64,000 nucleotides of DNA, from contig JBBQWR010000003.1 of the NCBI GenBank assembly GCA_038210495.1, forward strand, positions 1-64,000, written 5' to 3'. A model generated the notes under the pieces. It searched no databases. It worked only from the letters and a program-made list of their open reading frames with translations, and had not been told where the DNA came from. The translations under genes and the position numbers were made by a program. This document shows, piece by piece, positions 52,878 to 62,409 of the stretch. Origin of the DNA: JBBQWR01 sp038210495. GTDB taxonomy: Bacteria; Planctomycetota; Planctomycetia; Pirellulales; DATAWG01. Positions within the stretch are counted from its first letter, which is position 1, and each line of letters starts with the position of its first letter.

Positions 52878-55800
52878 ATGGGGCACTCAATGCGCGCTAA
52901 ACGGTCGTTTTTCCATTCCGTTTCGTTGATTTCGATTTCATTGTTTTCCATTTTCCTGGGCGGCGCTGTTCTAGCGTTCGGTGTTTTCAATTCCGGGGTC
53001 ACCTGCGCGGCCGACGTGACGCACCCCAGCGCCGCGGCTGGTGGCTTTTCCGGCGGCGTGGTTTGGGACCGGATCGCAATCGCCCCGGAAGTCAAATCTT
53101 GCGAACTGATCTGGGTGCATCCGCGCTCGGGCGAGGTCTTTGCGTTCTGCAACAAAGGGGACGTCTACCACTCGAGCGACGATGGTCAAAGTTGGTCGCT
53201 GTTGACCGCGAAGGCCGACGCTCGGCCGACCGGCATGGTCGAGCAGGTGGTGCTCGACCCGAAGGACGACCTGCGGATGTACGCATCGTCGATGTACGGC
53301 GGCGGTGCTCCGTTTGTGACCATCGACGGCGGCAAGACGTGGAAGCCGATAGGCCCCGGGCACGTCGATCTCGTGGCGGTCGATTTTTCCGACCCCGATC
53401 GCAAGACCGTGCTCGCCAGTAAGCACGAAACGCATAATGGGTTCGTCGTCACGCACAATGCGCCGAACGATAAGGCCGACACCAAGCCCGAGTGGCAGAA
53501 GCTCGATCTGAAAGAGAATACGGCCTTCGGGTCGTTCATGCACTGCATTAGCGCCAAAACTTGGCTGCTGGGAACCGGCGGCGATTGGGGCGGCGGCAGC
53601 AGCGGAGTTTACCGCACCGACGACGCGGGCCAGACGTTCAAGTTGCTCGCGGACTTGGCCGGGCCGAAGCCTCGTAGCGGCTTTCAGCAGCACGATGGCA
53701 AGCTGTATTATCTCAGCGGCAAGGGGGTCGTCGTCAGCGCCGATCAAGGCCAGACGTGGAGTCTCATGGCGACTCCGCAGCAGCCCTGGACGCTCGATTT
53801 CGGTCCGAAAGACACGGCGTGGCTGGTGACCGAGAATGGCATGGTTTCGTCGCACGATGGACTCAAATCTTGGCAGCCGATCAGTTCGTCGCTGCGGATC
53901 GCGTCGGCGCATTTCGCGGTCAGCCTGAAGACCGGAACGATGTTCGCGAGCACTTTTGGCGAGCAAGGGCTGCGGCATCGGGGTCGTTGGCAGGAGAAGC
54001 CAGCCGATCTCGTTGTCTGGAGCGGTGACCAGCCTACCGGCCAGACTTGGGCCAAGCTTGGACCCAAGGGAGAGATCAAGGAGCATCGCGACGCGGGTTA
54101 CGAAGGCAAAGGCGCCGCGCTGGAAATTCATATCGACGGCGAAGGATGGCGCGGCGGCGGCTTGAATTGGAAAGGCTGGTATCCGGCCGACTCCAGCGAC
54201 GACGCCTCGCCGTATACGGCCCTCGTCTTCTATATCCGCCAACTCACGAAAGTCGCTGACGCCGATCTTTCGATCCAACTTGGCGACAACACCAAACGCA
54301 AAGAAGGAGAAGCGGCCGGTAATACGGTGAACATCGTCGGCGACGGCGCCCTGGAGCGAATCGACGACCAGTGGCGGCGCGTCGTGCTGCCGCTCAATTT
54401 GTTCACGCACAATAAGTCGCTGCAATTGAACAAAGTCTGGGAGATCGACTTCTCGAATTTCGGCAGTCAGGAATTGACGTTTCAGATCGACCGGATTGGG
54501 TTCGCCGTGGAAAAGGTCGATCCTCCGCGATTCAAGAGCGGCGACGCCTACAAGGTCAAAGCCAGCGTCAAACCGGACGTGACGCTGCAACCGATCAGCG
54601 ATTCGATCTACGGCGTCTGCGGCTTGCCCCGCGAAAAGCTGTCCGAATACCACATTCCGATAACCCGCTGGGGCGGCAATCCATCGACCCGTTACAATTG
54701 GCAACTGGGCGTCGATAGCGCGGGCAACGACTGGTTCTTCAAGAACCGGGGCACGTTGCTGACCCGCCTCAGCGATAGCGGCTACGTCACCAATATCGAC
54801 GGCAATCAGGTCTTCGGCGCGACGACTTATCAAACCGTGCCAATGATCGGCTGGGTCGCCAAGGATAACACGGGCTACGGCTTTTCGGTCTCGAAGTATG
54901 GTCCGCAAAAAGGCGCCGAACCGGGCAATCCCGATGTCGGCAACGGCATTCGAGCGGCCGGCGGCAACGTGACCGGCAACGATCCCAGCGACACGTCCGT
55001 TCCCGCCCCACCGGAGTTCATCGGCAGGGCCGTGCGGTACGTCGTTAAATTCGCCGGCAAAGCGGATGGTTCGGACGGCAAGCCCGGCGTGAAATATTGG
55101 GCGCTCGACAATGAACCGATGCTCTGGCACGCCACGCACCGCGACGTGTTCCCCGAACCGCTAGGCTACGACGAACTGTGGAAGCGAACTGTCGAGTACG
55201 GCGAAGCGATCAAAGCGGCCGATCCGACGGCCAAAGTCGCCGGCTTTTGCAGCTGGGGGTGGACAGATCTGTTCAATTCGGCCAAGGACGCGGGGAAGGA
55301 TAACTACAAAACGAAAGCCGACTGGCAGGCCCACGACAAGATGCCGCTGGCCGAGTGGTTCATCAAGCAGTGCGGCGACTACAAGAAGAAGCATGGCAAG
55401 CCGCTGATCGACGTGCTCGACGTCCACTGGTATCCCCAGGCCCAGATCAAGGGGCGCGGGGCTTATCTCGGCCAAGGACTCGATCCGCTGCTCAATGCCT
55501 ATCGAATGCGGTCGACGCGCGACCTGTGGGACCCGGCCTACGAGCAAGAATCGTGGATCCACAACACCGACGTCTATTCGCCCGTCGCGCTCATCCCGCG
55601 CGTACGCGAGTGGATCAGCAAGCACAACCCGGGCATGGAAATTTGCCTCGGCGAATACAATTTCGGCGGCGGCGACAACGTGACTGGCGGTCTGGCGCAG
55701 GCCGATGTGTTCGGAATCCTAGCGCGGGAGAAGGTCGATCTGGCGTTCATCTGGCATACGCCGAGCGGGAGCCAGAATTTAGCTTGGCAACTGTTCCGCA

Positions 55801-56138
55801 GCTACGACGGCCGTGGTAGCGCGTTCGGCGAAACTCTACTGAAATCCGAAAGCGAAAATCCAGACTTGGCGATTTACGCCGCCCGGCGCACATCGGACAA
55901 AGCCCTCACGATTGTCGCGATCAATAAGAATCTCCACGGCCCCTGCTCGCTGAATCTCGACGTCGGCTCGGTCAAGGGCGCGCAGCGCGTATGGCGATTC
56001 GATCAGGACACCTCCGAGAGCGTCAAGGAGGTGGCAGAACTAGCGCGACCTGTCGCCGGCCCGATTGAGTTGAATCTGCCGGCGGCTAGCGCGAGCATGA
56101 TTGTCATCACCTCCAGCGGCAGCGCGGCGCCGCAGTAG
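52878..56138 (+). CDS. Multidomain glycoside hydrolase family 44 enzyme
   Basis: The product is 1086 residues. A signal peptide is followed by a BNR/sortilin-like beta-propeller (about 50-385, with repeats such as DVYHSSDDGQSWSLL and GVYRTDDAGQTF). A jelly-roll carbohydrate-binding-like domain follows (about 390-555: ALEIHIDGEGWRGGGLNWKGW). The GH44 catalytic domain is about 560-1080 (ITRWGGNPSTRYNWQ, YWALDNEPMLWHATH). Catalytic Glu746 (LDNEP) and Glu926 (CLGEYNFG) are 180 apart, close to the spacing in characterised GH44 endoglucanases. Its likely substrate is cellulose, xyloglucan or a related beta-glucan. Start: GAGG 8 bases before the ATG. Confidence 0.92.
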   Translation: MGHSMRAKRSFFHSVSLISISLFSIFLGGAVLAFGVFNSGVTCAADVTHPSAAAGGFSGGVVWDRIAIAPEVKSCELIWVHPRSGEVFAFCNKGDVYHSSDDGQSWSLLTAKADARPTGMVEQVVLDPKDDLRMYASSMYGGGAPFVTIDGGKTWKPIGPGHVDLVAVDFSDPDRKTVLASKHETHNGFVVTHNAPNDKADTKPEWQKLDLKENTAFGSFMHCISAKTWLLGTGGDWGGGSSGVYRTDDAGQTFKLLADLAGPKPRSGFQQHDGKLYYLSGKGVVVSADQGQTWSLMATPQQPWTLDFGPKDTAWLVTENGMVSSHDGLKSWQPISSSLRIASAHFAVSLKTGTMFASTFGEQGLRHRGRWQEKPADLVVWSGDQPTGQTWAKLGPKGEIKEHRDAGYEGKGAALEIHIDGEGWRGGGLNWKGWYPADSSDDASPYTALVFYIRQLTKVADADLSIQLGDNTKRKEGEAAGNTVNIVGDGALERIDDQWRRVVLPLNLFTHNKSLQLNKVWEIDFSNFGSQELTFQIDRIGFAVEKVDPPRFKSGDAYKVKASVKPDVTLQPISDSIYGVCGLPREKLSEYHIPITRWGGNPSTRYNWQLGVDSAGNDWFFKNRGTLLTRLSDSGYVTNIDGNQVFGATTYQTVPMIGWVAKDNTGYGFSVSKYGPQKGAEPGNPDVGNGIRAAGGNVTGNDPSDTSVPAPPEFIGRAVRYVVKFAGKADGSDGKPGVKYWALDNEPMLWHATHRDVFPEPLGYDELWKRTVEYGEAIKAADPTAKVAGFCSWGWTDLFNSAKDAGKDNYKTKADWQAHDKMPLAEWFIKQCGDYKKKHGKPLIDVLDVHWYPQAQIKGRGAYLGQGLDPLLNAYRMRSTRDLWDPAYEQESWIHNTDVYSPVALIPRVREWISKHNPGMEICLGEYNFGGGDNVTGGLAQADVFGILAREKVDLAFIWHTPSGSQNLAWQLFRSYDGRGSAFGETLLKSESENPDLAIYAARRTSDKALTIVAINKNLHGPCSLNLDVGSVKGAQRVWRFDQDTSESVKEVAELARPVAGPIELNLPAASASMIVITSSGSAAPQ

Positions 56139-56141
56139 AAT

Positions 56142-57368
56142 TCAGTTCGTCGCCGGCGCCGGGTTCTTCTTGATCCAATCCGGGTGCCTGTCGCGGATTT
56201 TGCAGACCTTGGGAATCGCGATCGCCTGAATGTAGCCGTCGCCCGAGTTGTTCTGGGCGTAGTTCTGGTGATAGTCCTCGGCGACGTAAAACTCCTTGAG
56301 CGGCTCGAGCGAGGTCATGATCGGGCCGGTGAAATGGTCGGACTTGTCGATCGCCTTGATCTTGGCCTCGGCGGCGGTGCGCTGGGAGTCGTCGGCGAAA
56401 AAAATTGCCGAGCGATACTGCGTGCCGACGTCGGCGCCTTGGCGATTGAGTTGCGTCGGATCGTGAGCGTCGAAGAAAACATCCAGCAGTCGGTCGAACG
56501 TGATCTTTTGCGGATCGTAGGTCACGCGGATGGCCTCGGCATGGCCTGTCGCGCCGGAGCAGACAGCTTTGTAGTTGGCCGTCTCCTTGGCGCCCCCCGT
56601 GTATCCGCTGGTCACATCGCTGACGCCCTCGAGTTGCTCGAACGCCGCTTCGGTACACCAAAAGCATCCGCCGGCGAATACTGCGGTCGTTTTGGCGCTA
56701 ATAGAAGACGCTGTTTTATCGGCGCCGCCTTCTTGCTTGTGGGAAACCTGAACGATCGGCTTGTCGGCGTCGGGATCGGCCAACTTGGCGACATCTTCGG
56801 TCGGCGTGAAATTCAGCGAAGCCGAATTCATGCAGAATCTCAAATGAGTTGGCTTCGGACCGTCGTCGAACACGTGCCCCAAGTGGCCATCGCAGCGGGC
56901 GCAGTTAACCTCGGTGCGGCTCATGCCGTGACCGCGGTCGGTGCGCTGGACCACATTGCCCTCCGCGATCGGCTGAAAAAAGCTCGGCCAGCCCGTGCCG
57001 GAGTGAAATTTCGAGTCGGACGAGAAAAGCGGCAGCCCGCACCCCGCGCAGGTGTAAGCGCCCGGGACCTTCGTATCGAGCAGGGCCCCGCAGAACGGCC
57101 GCTCGGTGCCGCTGCTCCGCAGGACGCTGAATTGCTCGGGCGTCAGTCGCTTCGCCCACTCGGCGTCGCTGAGCACGACCTTGGCCGATTCGATCGGACC
57201 AACCAGTTTGCCCTGTTTATTGAACGCATGCACTTCGATCATGACTTTCTCTCCTGGCGAGGAAGGCGTTTCGGATTCGGTCGATAGCCCGTGCGACGGG
57301 CGCATCGCTACGATGTAACTGGCGATCGCCAAGCCGGACAACAAGCAGACGACGACAAGGGTTTTCAT
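56142..57368 (-). CDS. msrBA: MsrB-MsrA fusion methionine sulfoxide reductase, exported
   Basis: The product is 408 residues. An N-terminal hydrophobic segment (LVVVCLLSGLAIASYIVAM) directs export or anchors it. The MsrB domain (about 65-195) has zinc cysteines CAGC and CARC and catalytic Cys179 (LRFCMNSASL). The MsrA domain (about 228-395) has GGCFWCTEAAFE with catalytic Cys235. It reduces both S- and R-methionine sulfoxide in exported proteins. The order is MsrB then MsrA, the reverse of most two-domain fusions. It is convergent with the GH44 gene, with 3 bp between. Confidence 0.93.
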   Translation of the reverse strand: MKTLVVVCLLSGLAIASYIVAMRPSHGLSTESETPSSPGEKVMIEVHAFNKQGKLVGPIESAKVVLSDAEWAKRLTPEQFSVLRSSGTERPFCGALLDTKVPGAYTCAGCGLPLFSSDSKFHSGTGWPSFFQPIAEGNVVQRTDRGHGMSRTEVNCARCDGHLGHVFDDGPKPTHLRFCMNSASLNFTPTEDVAKLADPDADKPIVQVSHKQEGGADKTASSISAKTTAVFAGGCFWCTEAAFEQLEGVSDVTSGYTGGAKETANYKAVCSGATGHAEAIRVTYDPQKITFDRLLDVFFDAHDPTQLNRQGADVGTQYRSAIFFADDSQRTAAEAKIKAIDKSDHFTGPIMTSLEPLKEFYVAEDYHQNYAQNNSGDGYIQAIAIPKVCKIRDRHPDWIKKNPAPATN

Positions 57369-57514
57369 GAACTCACTCGTTTCTATTTTCCGATTCCTGT
57401 ACTTTGATGCGGCCCGAGGCGTTTAGGACCAAGTTCCCAGATGAGTATACGGAGCCGTTTACGGGCCGCTTAAGTATAGCGCAGCGGACAAGCCGCTGGA
57501 TGTGAGGGGGCCGG

Positions 57515-57598
57515 GTCGGGAGTCGGGAGTCGGGAGTCGGGAGACGGGAGACGGGAGACGGGAGACGGGAGACGGGAGACGGGAGACGGGAGACGGGA
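57515..57598. repeat. 7-bp tandem repeat, 12 units
   Basis: Four copies of GTCGGGA are followed by eight of GACGGGA. It sits in the 300-bp gap between dcd and msrBA. It codes for nothing, though one frame gives an artificial SRLPSPV repeat. Confidence 0.9.
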
Positions 57599-57667
57599 GT
57601 TAAGAAGCAGCCGCGATTCGGCCATGTGATTGCCTACCAAATGGTCGGTTGGCGACATTACAGCCAG

Positions 57668-58243
57668 CTAATGTGATCTTTCCATCCCGAATTCTAATTG
57701 CAGCTGTTGGTCTTTGTCCGTTTCCGGATTGAGCTCCTTGAACAGTAGACTGGGCTGGATGTCGTGGTTGTGTTGATATTTGTCGCTGACATAGGGAGTG
57801 ATTTCGCCGCAGAGCGAGTGATAGAAGATTTGGCAGATCGGCACGCCGGCGTAGATTCGCACCGGTTGGACGGCGAACATCTCCAGCGTCCAATAACCGC
57901 AGAAACCCACGTCGCCGAAGCCGGCCGTCACGTGTACGAAGAGCCCCAGTCGTCCTATCGACGAGCGACCCTCGATCATCGGCACGTGGTTGTGCGTCTC
58001 CGTGCGCTCGACCGTTCGGCCCAGATAGAGTTGATTGGGACTGAGCACGATCCCTTCCGGCGGAATCTCGATCCGCCGCACGCGGTTGGATTTCCGCATG
58101 TCGAGCACGACCTCTTCATAGGTCATCAGCTCGTGGTGCAGCGACAGGTTGTAGCTATTGGGATTGAGATTCGCTTCGTCGAACGGGTCGATCGTGATGG
58201 TCGAACCGAGCTGCTTGCGAATTTCTTGGCCGGTGAGAATCAT
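57668..58243 (-). CDS. dcd: dCTP deaminase
   Basis: The product is 191 residues, the normal length. Conserved blocks are MILTGQEIRKQLG, NPNSYNLSLHHELM, the core EGRSSIGRLGLFVHVTAGFGDVGF and VCQIFYHSL-like VPICQIFYHSL, and the C-terminal SDKYQHNHDIQPSLLFKEL. The enzyme makes dUTP (or dUMP in bifunctional forms) from dCTP for thymidylate synthesis. The ATG at 58243 is where family similarity starts. Confidence 0.93.
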   Translation of the reverse strand: MILTGQEIRKQLGSTITIDPFDEANLNPNSYNLSLHHELMTYEEVVLDMRKSNRVRRIEIPPEGIVLSPNQLYLGRTVERTETHNHVPMIEGRSSIGRLGLFVHVTAGFGDVGFCGYWTLEMFAVQPVRIYAGVPICQIFYHSLCGEITPYVSDKYQHNHDIQPSLLFKELNPETDKDQQLQLEFGMERSH

Positions 58244-58344
58244 GGGACCAACCCGGGTTAAAGCCAACGAGAAAAAACCTTGCCGAACAATTTGCGGAAA
58301 GAATCCAGGACCCCAGCCCCAAGCCGCGCAGCCGAAACGGCGCG

Positions 58345-59001
58345 CTACGCATAACGCTCGACTCCAATCCGCGGACACACGGGCTCGAGTGGGCAAATCG
58401 TGCAGCGCGGCTTGCGGGACACGCATATCCGTCGCCCATGATGAATCACCTCGTGACTAAAATCGACCCAAGAGCGGCGGGGAATCTGCTCGATCAAATC
58501 GCGTTCGGCTTTAACGGGATCCGTCGCGGCGGTCAAACCTAGCCGCCGGCTCACGCGGCCGACGTGAGTGTCCACGACGACTCCGGACGCGATTCCAAAG
58601 GCCGTGCCGAGCAGAACGTTGGCCGTCTTCCGCCCGACGCCCGGCAACTCGACGAGCTCGGGCAACGTTCGCGGGACTTGGCCGTCGTATCGATCGACGA
58701 GGGTCCGACAGCAGGCCTTGATGTTGCGGGCTTTGTTCCGGAAAAACCCGGTGCTTTGGATAATTCGCTCGACGTCCTTTTGCGGCGCGGCCGCCAGATC
58801 GGCGGCGGTTGGATACTTGGCGAACAGCGCCGGCGTCACCATATTGACCCGCGTGTCGGTGCATTGAGCCGAGAGAATTGTCGCGAGCAAGAGCTGGAGC
58901 GGATCATGGAACATCAGGGCGCATTGAGCGTCCGGATAGGCCTTGCGCAAGCGGCGGAGAATTTCGCGGGCGCGGGTTTTGTCGGTGGCGGAAACGGCCA
59001 T
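58345..59001 (-). CDS. nth: Endonuclease III
   Basis: The product is 218 residues. The helix-hairpin-helix ELPGVGRKTANVLL carries catalytic Lys125, and VVVDTHVGRVSRRLG carries catalytic Asp144. The 4Fe-4S cluster cysteines C-x6-C-x2-C-x5-C are in CVSRKPRCTICPLEPVC. It removes oxidised pyrimidines and nicks the DNA. The ATG at 59001 is preferred: the upstream frame has no family similarity. dcd follows 101 bp downstream on the same strand. Confidence 0.95.
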   Translation of the reverse strand: MAVSATDKTRAREILRRLRKAYPDAQCALMFHDPLQLLLATILSAQCTDTRVNMVTPALFAKYPTAADLAAAPQKDVERIIQSTGFFRNKARNIKACCRTLVDRYDGQVPRTLPELVELPGVGRKTANVLLGTAFGIASGVVVDTHVGRVSRRLGLTAATDPVKAERDLIEQIPRRSWVDFSHEVIHHGRRICVSRKPRCTICPLEPVCPRIGVERYA

Positions 59002-59132
59002 GAATTGCCCGCGGCGAGACGTCCATTCCAGATCGGGCTCAAGCGAGAACGCTCGACAATTCTCAGAGGAATTCGCCCGACTGTCAAGCCGCCGGTTACT
59101 TCGCGTGCGGCTCCCTTCGGGCCGAAACACAA

Positions 59133-59155
59133 GAGCCGTGCACGAAGTAAGCGCT
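59133..59155. repeat. Dispersed 22-bp element, third copy
   Basis: GAGCCGTGCACGAAGTAAGC matches the 30474 copy with one change, here between nth and the DUF309 gene. Confidence 0.6.
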
Positions 59156-59254
59156 GCCCGCATGGCGGCTACCATGCCATCAGCCTATAATTCGTCGGAT
59201 ACGCTTGGCGACCATCGAAGTTTCAGCAATCGAACTATTTTCCACGCGATTCCG

Positions 59255-59662
59255 ATGGACGACGACGAGCCTTACCATCCGCTGTATCTCGAAGGCATCG
59301 CTCATTTCAATATCTGCGACTTCTTCGAGAGCCACGAGGTTTGGGAGGAGCTTTGGACGGAATATCGCGGCGAGTCGCGAAAATTTTATCAGGGCCTGAT
59401 CCAAGCCGCCGTCGGCCTCTATCATTTTGGAAACGGCAATATTCGCGGCGCAAAAAAGTTGTACGTCAGCACTCGAGATTATTTGGCGCCGTATGGGCCG
59501 AAGCATCGCGGACTGGATCTCGAGAAATTCATCCGTGAGTTCGAGGCTTGTTTCGCCGAAGTGGCCGCGTCAGTCGAGGAGTTTCCGACGATCGAATTGA
59601 ATCCCGAATTGATTCCGGAGATTCATCTCGATCCGCCGCCGGAGAGCGTGGAGGGGCTTTGA
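59255..59662 (+). CDS. DUF309 family protein
   Basis: The product is 135 residues. The DUF309 signature is clear: YLEGIAHFNICDFFESHEVWEELW followed by FYQGLIQAAVGLYHFGNGNIRGAKKLY. These conserved His, Glu and Trp residues form a small helical bundle. The function is unknown; the family is widely conserved and often single-copy. It is divergent from nth. Confidence 0.93.
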   Translation: MDDDEPYHPLYLEGIAHFNICDFFESHEVWEELWTEYRGESRKFYQGLIQAAVGLYHFGNGNIRGAKKLYVSTRDYLAPYGPKHRGLDLEKFIREFEACFAEVAASVEEFPTIELNPELIPEIHLDPPPESVEGL

Positions 59663-59700
59663 ATTATTAATGAATGGGTCGCCGGAGGCGATATGAAGAG

Positions 59701-59787
59701 CCCTCTCCCTCGGGAGAGGGCAGTGTGAGGGATTCGTCGGTGGTAGCGTCACGCCCCTCACCCTGACCCTCTCCCAAAGGGAGAGGG
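59701..59787. repeat. Pair of REP-like palindromes in opposite orientation
   Basis: CCCTCTCCCTCGGGAGAGGG with GTGAGGG (59701-59731) and CCCTCACCCTGACCCTCTCC with AAAGGGAGAGG (59755-59787). An inverted pair like this is the arrangement of mobile REP doublets. Confidence 0.75.
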
Positions 59788-59829
59788 GGCCGGACAGGGG
59801 AGAGACGAGGAGATCGCGTGGAGGAAGCT

Positions 59830-60516
59830 ATGTCGCTGTTTGAGGACTTGTCGTTTTCGCCGGAGAGTTTTTCCGGCCAGGCGCGGTTGTTTCCGCTGCC
59901 GAATTTGGTCGTCTTTCCGCACGTGATGCAGCCGCTGCATATTTTCGAGCCACGTTATCGCGCCATGCTCGAAGAGGCGATCGCCGGCGACGGCCTGATC
60001 GGCATGACGCTGCTGGCGCCCGGCTGGGAGACCGATTACGAAGGACGGCCGCCGCTTCGGCCCGCAGGCTGCCTGTGCCGCGTGGCGACCTACCATCGCA
60101 CCGACGAAGGCTCCTATAATGTGCTGCTGCTTGGCGTGCGGCGGATGACGCTGGTCGGCGAGCTGCCGCCCGACAAATTGTTCCGCGTCGCCAATGTTAA
60201 ATTGCTGGAAGACGAAGAGCCATCAGAAATGGCCGGGAAGCGGGCCGAGTTGCATCAGCAGCTTTTGGCGGCATTCAAACGCGTGCTGCCGGACATTCCC
60301 GCGGCTCACGAACAACTGGAACAGCTCTTGGGCAATGCCCTCTCGCTGGGCATGCTGACCGACATCATGGCCTACACGCTCGATATCGATTTGGAACTCA
60401 AGGAGCGGCTGCTGACCGAGGGTCGCGTCGATCTCCGGGCTCGGATGCTGCTGGAATATCTCAGCGGCGTTAAGCGTCGAGCATCAAATTTTCCTCCCGC
60501 GTTTAGCGCTAATTGA
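59830..60516 (+). CDS. LON-substrate-binding-domain protein
   Basis: The product is 228 residues. The Lon N-terminal (LAN) pattern is FPLPNLVVFPHVMQPLHIFEPRYRAML, IGMTLLAPGW, GCLCRVATYHRTDEGSYNVLLLGVRRMTL and later AHEQLEQLLGNALSLGMLTDIMAYTL. There is no ATPase or protease domain, so it is a stand-alone LON-domain protein, perhaps a chaperone or adaptor. The ATG at 59830 is used: GAGGAAG lies close before it. folE starts 15 bp after it, so they form an operon. Confidence 0.9.
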   Translation: MSLFEDLSFSPESFSGQARLFPLPNLVVFPHVMQPLHIFEPRYRAMLEEAIAGDGLIGMTLLAPGWETDYEGRPPLRPAGCLCRVATYHRTDEGSYNVLLLGVRRMTLVGELPPDKLFRVANVKLLEDEEPSEMAGKRAELHQQLLAAFKRVLPDIPAAHEQLEQLLGNALSLGMLTDIMAYTLDIDLELKERLLTEGRVDLRARMLLEYLSGVKRRASNFPPAFSAN

Positions 60517-60531
60517 AAAGGCGAGCTAGCA

Positions 60532-61167
60532 TTGAATTCGATCACTTCTTGTGCGGATGACAGCGATCGGCGATCCGCAGCGTCGGAGGGCGTCGACCTG
60601 CCGCGTATCGAGGCGGCGGTCCGCGAGATTTTGGCGGCCGTCGGCGAAGATCCCAGCCGCGAAGGGCTGCTCGAAACTCCGGCGCGCGTGGCCCGGATGT
60701 ACGCCGAGTTGTTTTCGGGTCTGAAAGAAGACCCGCGCGAGCACCTGAAAAAATTCTTCGTCGAAAAATACGACGAAATCGTGCTCGTCCGCGACATCAG
60801 CTTCAACAGCATGTGCGAGCATCACATGCTGCCATTCATGGGCAAGGTTCACATCGGATATTTGCCCAGCGGCCGCGTGATCGGTCTGAGCAAGCTGGCT
60901 CGCGTCGTCGAGGTGGTGTCCAAACGGCCGCAGGTTCAAGAGCGGATGACCGAGACGATCGCCAATCTGCTGGTCGATGAACTGGGCGCGAAAGGGGTCG
61001 CCGTGGTGATCGAGGCCACGCATTCCTGCATGTCGATCCGCGGCGTGCGCAAGCCGGGCAGCGTCTGCGTCACCTCGGCGATGAAAGGCACGTTCCGCTC
61101 GAATCTCTCGAGCCGATCCGAAATCCTTACGCTCATCTATGGCGACACGCTCGGCGTGCGGCACTAG
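60532..61167 (+). CDS. folE: GTP cyclohydrolase I
   Basis: The product is 211 residues from a TTG; no ATG fits before the conserved region. Family blocks are EDPSREGLLETPARVARMY, SMCEHHMLPFMGKVHIGYLP, VIGLSKLARVVE, RPQVQERMTETIANLL and ATHSCMSIRGVRKPGSVCVT. These include the zinc ligands (Cys, His, Cys). It makes dihydroneopterin triphosphate, the first step of folate synthesis. It is translated right after the LON-domain gene. Confidence 0.95.
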   Translation: MNSITSCADDSDRRSAASEGVDLPRIEAAVREILAAVGEDPSREGLLETPARVARMYAELFSGLKEDPREHLKKFFVEKYDEIVLVRDISFNSMCEHHMLPFMGKVHIGYLPSGRVIGLSKLARVVEVVSKRPQVQERMTETIANLLVDELGAKGVAVVIEATHSCMSIRGVRKPGSVCVTSAMKGTFRSNLSSRSEILTLIYGDTLGVRH

Positions 61168-61278
61168 ATGAGCAGTGTGGCATCGGCTCACTAACTCTGT
61201 GCGAAAAAAGTGCGACTCGATAAGTAACGAGTCGGCTTGGCGCCATCGTATAAATCTGAGCCCGCGAGTGACGAGCCG

Positions 61279-62367
61279 ATGACCGATTCGATCATTACGA
61301 CGCCCGACAGCCCTCTGCTCGACGTGCTATGCCACGAACTGGAGTCCCGCGCGGCGGCACTCGATTCGCGGATGACGTGGCCGAGCGAGCAGCTTCGTTG
61401 GTGCGCGGCCCGCGGCGTCAATCGCTGGTTTGTGCCGCTCGAGTTCGGCGGTTTGGGCTGGAGCGAGCTCGACACGATTCGCGGGTATCTGCGGCTATCG
61501 GCGGCATGTCTTACGACGACATTTATCCTCACGCAGTTCACGTCCGCCTGTCGCCGGATCGTGGATACCGAAAACGGCGCGATCCGCGACCGACTGCTTG
61601 CGAGCCTTCTCGATGGGAGCCAATTCACGACCGTCGGCATCTCGCATCTGACCACCAGCCGCCGGCATTTGGCGACGCCGGTGATGCAAGCCGCGGAAAC
61701 GACGGACGGCTTCACGCTCTCGGGTTATAGTCCCTGGGTCACCGGAGCGAACCAGGCGGATAGTGTCGTGCTGGGCGCCACCACGACCGATGGGCGGCAG
61801 ATTCTCGTCGCGTTGCCGACGAATTTGCCTGGAGTCTCCGCGCCGGCGCCCGTGGAACTCGTGGCCCTGACGGCCAGTTGCACGGGTGAACTGCGCTGCG
61901 AAAGCGTCTTAGTGGGTCGGGAGTATTTGCTAGCCGGTCCGGCCGAAAATGTGATGGCTGGCAGGATGGGCGGCAAGACCGGCGGTCTTCAGACCTCGGC
62001 CCTGGCCATTGGCCTCGCCTCCGCGGCGATAAAGTTCATCGCCCAAGAAGCGGCGAGGCGGCCCGACCTCGTGGCGCCTCTCGCGGAGTTTCAGGAGGAT
62101 CGCCAGCGGATCGAGATCGATTTGTTGGCGCTCGCCAACGGAGATTCGCCCTGCTCTAACGAATCTTTACGCGCGCGAGCGAACAGCATCGCGCTACGCG
62201 CTACGCAAGCAGCGCTCGTCGCGGCAAAGGGCACGGGATATGTCGTCGGCCATCCGGCCGGCCGCTGGTGCCGCGAGGCCTTGTTTTTCTTGGTTTGGAG
62301 TTGCCCGCAGCCAGTCTCTACCGCGAATCTTTGCGAACTCGCTGGACTGGAAAGCTTAAACGGCTAG
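61279..62367 (+). CDS. Acyl-CoA dehydrogenase-like flavoprotein
   Basis: The product is 362 residues. Acyl-CoA dehydrogenase-like blocks are WFVPLEFGGLGWSELDTIRGYLRLSAACLTTTFILTQ (helical N-domain), TTVGISHLTTSR, and FTLSGYSPWVTGANQADSVVLGATTTDG (middle beta-domain with W-V-T-G). The C-terminal helical domain is weakly conserved, and I cannot point to the catalytic Glu. It may oxidise a thioester or another acyl substrate. It lies after folE without an obvious link. Confidence 0.75.
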   Translation: MTDSIITTPDSPLLDVLCHELESRAAALDSRMTWPSEQLRWCAARGVNRWFVPLEFGGLGWSELDTIRGYLRLSAACLTTTFILTQFTSACRRIVDTENGAIRDRLLASLLDGSQFTTVGISHLTTSRRHLATPVMQAAETTDGFTLSGYSPWVTGANQADSVVLGATTTDGRQILVALPTNLPGVSAPAPVELVALTASCTGELRCESVLVGREYLLAGPAENVMAGRMGGKTGGLQTSALAIGLASAAIKFIAQEAARRPDLVAPLAEFQEDRQRIEIDLLALANGDSPCSNESLRARANSIALRATQAALVAAKGTGYVVGHPAGRWCREALFFLVWSCPQPVSTANLCELAGLESLNG

Positions 62368-62409
62368 CGGACCGCAATACGATACGATTGCGCTGGCGCG
62401 CCCGGTGGC

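Noticed and set aside
52971..55139. 722-codon open frame opposite the GH44 gene
   Set aside because: It is the antisense shadow of a high-GC coding sequence; no recognisable motif, and the plus-strand gene has clear family blocks.
57507..57600. Possible CRISPR array
   Set aside because: The repeat unit is 7 bp with no spacers and there are no cas genes.
57470..57658. Short frame with repeated SRLPSPV
   Set aside because: It is only the translation of the 7-bp tandem repeat; no start context or family.
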